The notes beneath the pieces are model-generated. The model did not search any database, was not told where the DNA came from, and saw nothing but the letters and a program-made list of their open reading frames with translations. A DNA stretch of 31,284 nt from a virus, in IMG/VR virus record IMGVR_UViG_3300025413_000996, positions 1 to 31,284 of that record; one strand, given 5' to 3'. Below are positions 29,689 to 31,284 of the stretch, one piece after another. The position numbers and the translations under genes are program-made. Within the stretch, counting starts at the first letter, position 1; the number at the start of each line of letters is the position of its first letter.

Positions 29689-29696
29689 TATTTAGT
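29689..29696 (-). promoter_or_regulatory. Candidate late promoter (ACTAAATA)
   Basis: Same motif as before the cupin, nrdA and iron/Fe-S operons. The predicted start near 29683 gives a leader of about 64 nt including the stem-loop. Confidence 0.5.
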
Positions 29697-29738
29697 ATTT
29701 TGGAAGAAATTGGGCTGGATATGCCTATTTTTTGGGAT

Positions 29739-29996
29739 TTATGTTTGATCTTTGCTTTCTTGTATGCGTTTAATACCACGTTTAAATTTAGTGATATCAT
29801 TACTACGTATACTATTAATGAACCTACGTTCTAGTTCTGCTGCCGTTTCTACATCATAGCTTTCTCGAATCATATCCATTAAATTAATGGCACTTTGAAT
29901 GATATTGCTCCCGCGACTTTCAATAATTAAGTCAGGATCACGATTTAAACTTATTTCGTTTAATTCTTGTAATATGCTACGAGTACTTTTTCGCAT
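29739..29996 (-). CDS. Small helical hypothetical protein
   Basis: An 85-residue, probably all-helical protein. The start MRKSTRSILQELNEISL again contains an x-E-L/I-x motif like the targeting-like N-termini nearby. SAINLMDMIRESYDVETAAELERRF forms a helix pair. FINSIRSNDITKFKRGIKRI resembles the C-terminal INSAIRSNNVNQCREV of the nucleotidyltransferase, hinting at shared ancestry of that segment. An AATAAATA motif and a weak GAGA site precede it. Confidence 0.65.
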   Translation of the reverse strand: MRKSTRSILQELNEISLNRDPDLIIESRGSNIIQSAINLMDMIRESYDVETAAELERRFINSIRSNDITKFKRGIKRIQESKDQT

Positions 29997-30012
29997 TATA
30001 ATCTCTTTGTGT

Positions 30013-30020
30013 TATTTATT
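30013..30020 (-). promoter_or_regulatory. Candidate leftward late promoter (AATAAATA)
   Basis: TAAATA core on the minus strand. It drives the 85-residue gene and is the leftward half of the divergent region. Confidence 0.4.
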
Positions 30021-30067
30021 TGATTATACACATGTTTGTAATGAATATCAAATAGGTTGAAAACTAT

Positions 30068-30109
30068 CAGTGTTTCTACTAATATACTAAATACTCAGTA
30101 GAAACACTG
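30068..30109. repeat. 13-bp inverted repeat flanking a late promoter
   Basis: CAGTGTTTCTACT (30068-30080) and AGTAGAAACACTG (30097-30109) are exact reverse complements. The 16-nt centre contains the rightward ACTAAATA. The right arm also forms a smaller hairpin (CTCAGT/ACTGAG at 30094-30111). Confidence 0.85.
30086..30093 (+). promoter_or_regulatory. Rightward late promoter (ACTAAATA)
   Basis: Reads ACTAAATACTCAG on the plus strand, in the centre of the inverted repeat. It gives a leader of about 48 nt for the small-gene run starting at 30148. Confidence 0.55.
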
Positions 30110-30147
30110 AGTAACTACTTAACACACACTTAACAAGGAGACACATA

Positions 30148-30306
30148 ATGTCAAAAATCATTCAAGGACTCAAAAAGTTCTTTAATCAAAGCCAAATGAG
30201 CGGCTTAGAAGCTTATATCGTCAGTCACAACCCACAAAACGCCGCAGACGTAGATCGTCTGTCAAACGAATACACACAGAAATTTGTATGGGGCCGTGGA
30301 CTATGA
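30148..30306 (+). CDS. Small protein 1, DUF3563-like (52 residues)
   Basis: First of four tiny genes. Strong AAGGAG, 7 nt spacing. The product starts MSKIIQGLKKFFNQSQMSG, then LEAYIVSHNPQNAADVDRL, ending KFVWGRGL. A leading amphipathic helix and an L-x-x-Y/A...D-x-x-R-L pattern resemble DUF3563 proteins, which are short and uncharacterised. The stop overlaps the next start (ATGA). Confidence 0.65.
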   Translation: MSKIIQGLKKFFNQSQMSGLEAYIVSHNPQNAADVDRLSNEYTQKFVWGRGL

Positions 30307-30404
30307 AAACTATCCAACAATTTTTCGTTGATTTTTACGAAATCATCAAGGCTGTACAAACTGCCCGCGCTGAAGCTGTGCTCAAAGGACAACATTGGAT
30401 ATGA
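30303..30404 (+). CDS. Small protein 2 (33 residues)
   Basis: Starts inside the stop of the previous gene and ends inside the next start (both ATGA). The product MKTIQQFFVDFYEIIKAVQT and onward is one amphipathic helix with aromatic residues, ending GQHWI. No SD of its own; translation must be coupled. There is no known family. Confidence 0.55.
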   Translation: MKTIQQFFVDFYEIIKAVQTARAEAVLKGQHWI

Positions 30405-30499
30405 TTAGAACGCTTGAACAATTTGAAGCCAAATACGGACAACAGATTGCTGTAGTAGCCATTGTTGCTATTGTTACCTATTTGATCATAGCACAATGA
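30401..30499 (+). CDS. Small protein 3, single-span membrane peptide (32 residues)
   Basis: ATGA-coupled at both ends. The product has a charged N-terminus (MIRTLEQFEAKYGQQ) and one hydrophobic span (IAVVAIVAIVTYLIIAQ), predicting a small inner-membrane peptide. Function unknown. Confidence 0.6.
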   Translation: MIRTLEQFEAKYGQQIAVVAIVAIVTYLIIAQ

Positions 30500-30573
30500 A
30501 TACATGGCAACCAATGACCGACGAAGATGTCGAATGGGTAAACAACCCAACTAAAATGCCCACTAAGGCATAA
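30496..30573 (+). CDS. Small protein 4 (25 residues)
   Basis: Last of the coupled set, starting with ATGA. The peptide MNTWQPMTDEDVEWVNNPTK and a short end is acidic with two Trp. Its reality rests on the coupling pattern alone. Confidence 0.45.
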   Translation: MNTWQPMTDEDVEWVNNPTKMPTKA

Positions 30574-30616
30574 TTGTGCGCCGCAAGGCACACTAAATAC
30601 ACACAGATAGAGGAGG
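30574..30616 (+). promoter_or_regulatory. Stem-loop, late promoter and SD before the cupin
   Basis: GTGCGCC and GGCACAC pair (one mismatch) around a GCAA loop just after the fourth small gene. ACTAAATA follows at 30592-30599, then AGGAGG at about 30611-30616. The stem may act as a weak terminator or 3' stabiliser before the new start. Confidence 0.55.
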
Positions 30617-30620
30617 TTGT

Positions 30621-31037
30621 ATGACAACAAAGTTTTCACACGTCAAAGGTTCTGAAGTGGAGTTTAAAGGTGGCGGGTTACGCGACTTTTTCTTATACAA
30701 GGATCTTGGGGTAGCAGATGCTACCAACGGGCGTGTTCTAGCACACATCACCAAGGCCAACTTACCCCCAGAAAACTCAGGCGGCACAGGTTGGCACATT
30801 CACGTAGCTGAGTTCCAAATCGTTTATATGTTAAAAGGTTGGGCCAAGTTCATGTATGAAGACAAAATACACCTAGTTGAAGCAGGCGATTGCGTACAGC
30901 AACGTCCGGGTATTGTACACTATTTGTACGACTACAGTCCAGACATGGAATACTTAGAAGTTATCATGCCCGCAGACTATGGCACTGAGCCAGCTGAAGG
31001 GCCCTGTGAAATACCACCGCCAAGTGCTTGGGAATAA
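30621..31037 (+). CDS. Cupin-domain protein
   Basis: A 138-residue single-domain cupin. Metal-binding motif 1 is WHIHVAEFQIVYMLKG, with two His and a Gln in place of the more common Glu. Motif 2 is GDCVQQRPGIVHYLYDY, with the late His. The fold supports a dioxygenase, isomerase or binding role, but no substrate can be named. AGGAGG and a late promoter precede it. The next gene starts 3 nt after its stop. Confidence 0.85.
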   Translation: MTTKFSHVKGSEVEFKGGGLRDFFLYKDLGVADATNGRVLAHITKANLPPENSGGTGWHIHVAEFQIVYMLKGWAKFMYEDKIHLVEAGDCVQQRPGIVHYLYDYSPDMEYLEVIMPADYGTEPAEGPCEIPPPSAWE

Positions 31038-31040
31038 TCA

Positions 31041-31284
31041 ATGACACTAGTTTACATTCATGGTGCCAGTGCCACAAGTGAAAGTTTCAACTTTCTTAGA
31101 AGTAAACTGGGCAAGGGCATAGACATCAACTATGACAGCCGTAATGGGTTTGAAAATAATCTAGCAGAAATCATAGCCCAATTGAAAGATGTTGAAGACA
31201 TGGCATTTATAGCACACAGCTTGGGCGGTATTTACGCACTACATGTGGCCAATGCCATGCCTGACCAAGTCGTAGGTGCTGTTA
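31041..31284 (+). CDS. Alpha/beta hydrolase (partial, runs off window)
   Basis: 81 codons visible. MTLVYIHGASATSESF gives the strand and oxyanion HG motif, and FIAHSLGGIYALH the nucleophile elbow (S-L-G-G) of alpha/beta hydrolases; the catalytic Asp and His would lie beyond the window. It is probably co-translated with the cupin. Esterase, lipase-like or other activity cannot be told from this part. Confidence 0.85.
   Translation, partial: MTLVYIHGASATSESFNFLRSKLGKGIDINYDSRNGFENNLAEIIAQLKDVEDMAFIAHSLGGIYALHVANAMPDQVVGAV

Noticed and set aside
30068-30111. Bidirectional terminator
   Set aside because: It lies between divergent genes, so no transcript needs ending there, and there is no T-run.
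1-31284. tRNA genes, CRISPR arrays and insertion sequences
   Set aside because: No cloverleaf with a T-loop consensus, regular repeat-spacer array or transposase was recognised on reading both strands.

Overview
This window reads as a piece of a tailed-phage genome of the T4-like marine or freshwater type. It is not bacterial chromosome. The phage signals are a PAAR tail-tip protein, a tailspike with a tropism-determinant-like N-terminus, T4-type late promoters (core TAAATA), overlapping start and stop codons throughout, and host-derived auxiliary genes (ribosomal protein bS21, NrdA/NrdB, glutaredoxin, Hsp20, MazG, CsgG/CsgF). The gene set (curli genes, Hsp20, bS21, radical SAM, 2-oxoglutarate oxygenases, RNR) resembles phages of SAR11 and related Alphaproteobacteria, but the host is an inference.

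Layout. Everything from 1 to about 30.0 kb is transcribed leftward (minus strand); from 30.15 kb to the right edge genes run rightward, so about 30.0-30.15 kb is a divergent switch region. Read along the minus strand from right to left: (i) 24.0-30.0 kb holds small virion and hypothetical genes, several with N-termini like T4 capsid-targeting sequences, a nucleotidyltransferase, and a PD-(D/E)XK exonuclease; (ii) 22.3-24.0 kb is a tailspike; (iii) 17.2-22.1 kb is nrdA-nrdB-2OG oxygenase-glutaredoxin-small protein-PAAR; (iv) 16.9-17.1 kb is a histone Hc1-like protein; (v) 13.2-16.9 kb is a tightly coupled iron/Fe-S operon: exported protein, TauD-like oxygenase, IscU, radical SAM enzyme, IscA; (vi) 9.4-13.1 kb holds a conserved phage protein, a SleB-type hydrolase, membrane proteins and a probable -1 frameshift gene; (vii) 8.2-9.4 kb holds bS21 and a DexA-like exonuclease; (viii) 4.5-8.2 kb holds a GIY-YIG-like protein, MazG, full-length DnaK, Hsp20 and ClpS; (ix) 3.3-4.5 kb holds heme oxygenase plus a ferredoxin-dependent bilin reductase (PcyX-like); (x) 1-3.3 kb holds a hypothetical protein, a DUF3307-like membrane protein, CsgF and CsgG. 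The rightward part has four tiny overlapping genes, a cupin and a partial alpha/beta hydrolase.

How it fits together. Several auxiliary proteins depend on iron: two 2OG-Fe(II) oxygenases, a radical SAM enzyme, a di-iron RNR, heme oxygenase and a ferredoxin-fed bilin reductase. The phage also carries its own Fe-S scaffold (IscU with an intact LPPVK chaperone motif), A-type carrier (IscA) and Hsp70 (DnaK). The most notable items are this iron/Fe-S/chaperone set, the bilin pair, the -1 frameshift signature in the gene starting at 11004, recurrent promoters placed about 6 nt before ATG (predicting leaderless mRNAs), and recurrent 5' stem-loops before strong Shine-Dalgarno (SD) sites. No tRNA, rRNA, CRISPR or insertion sequence was seen.
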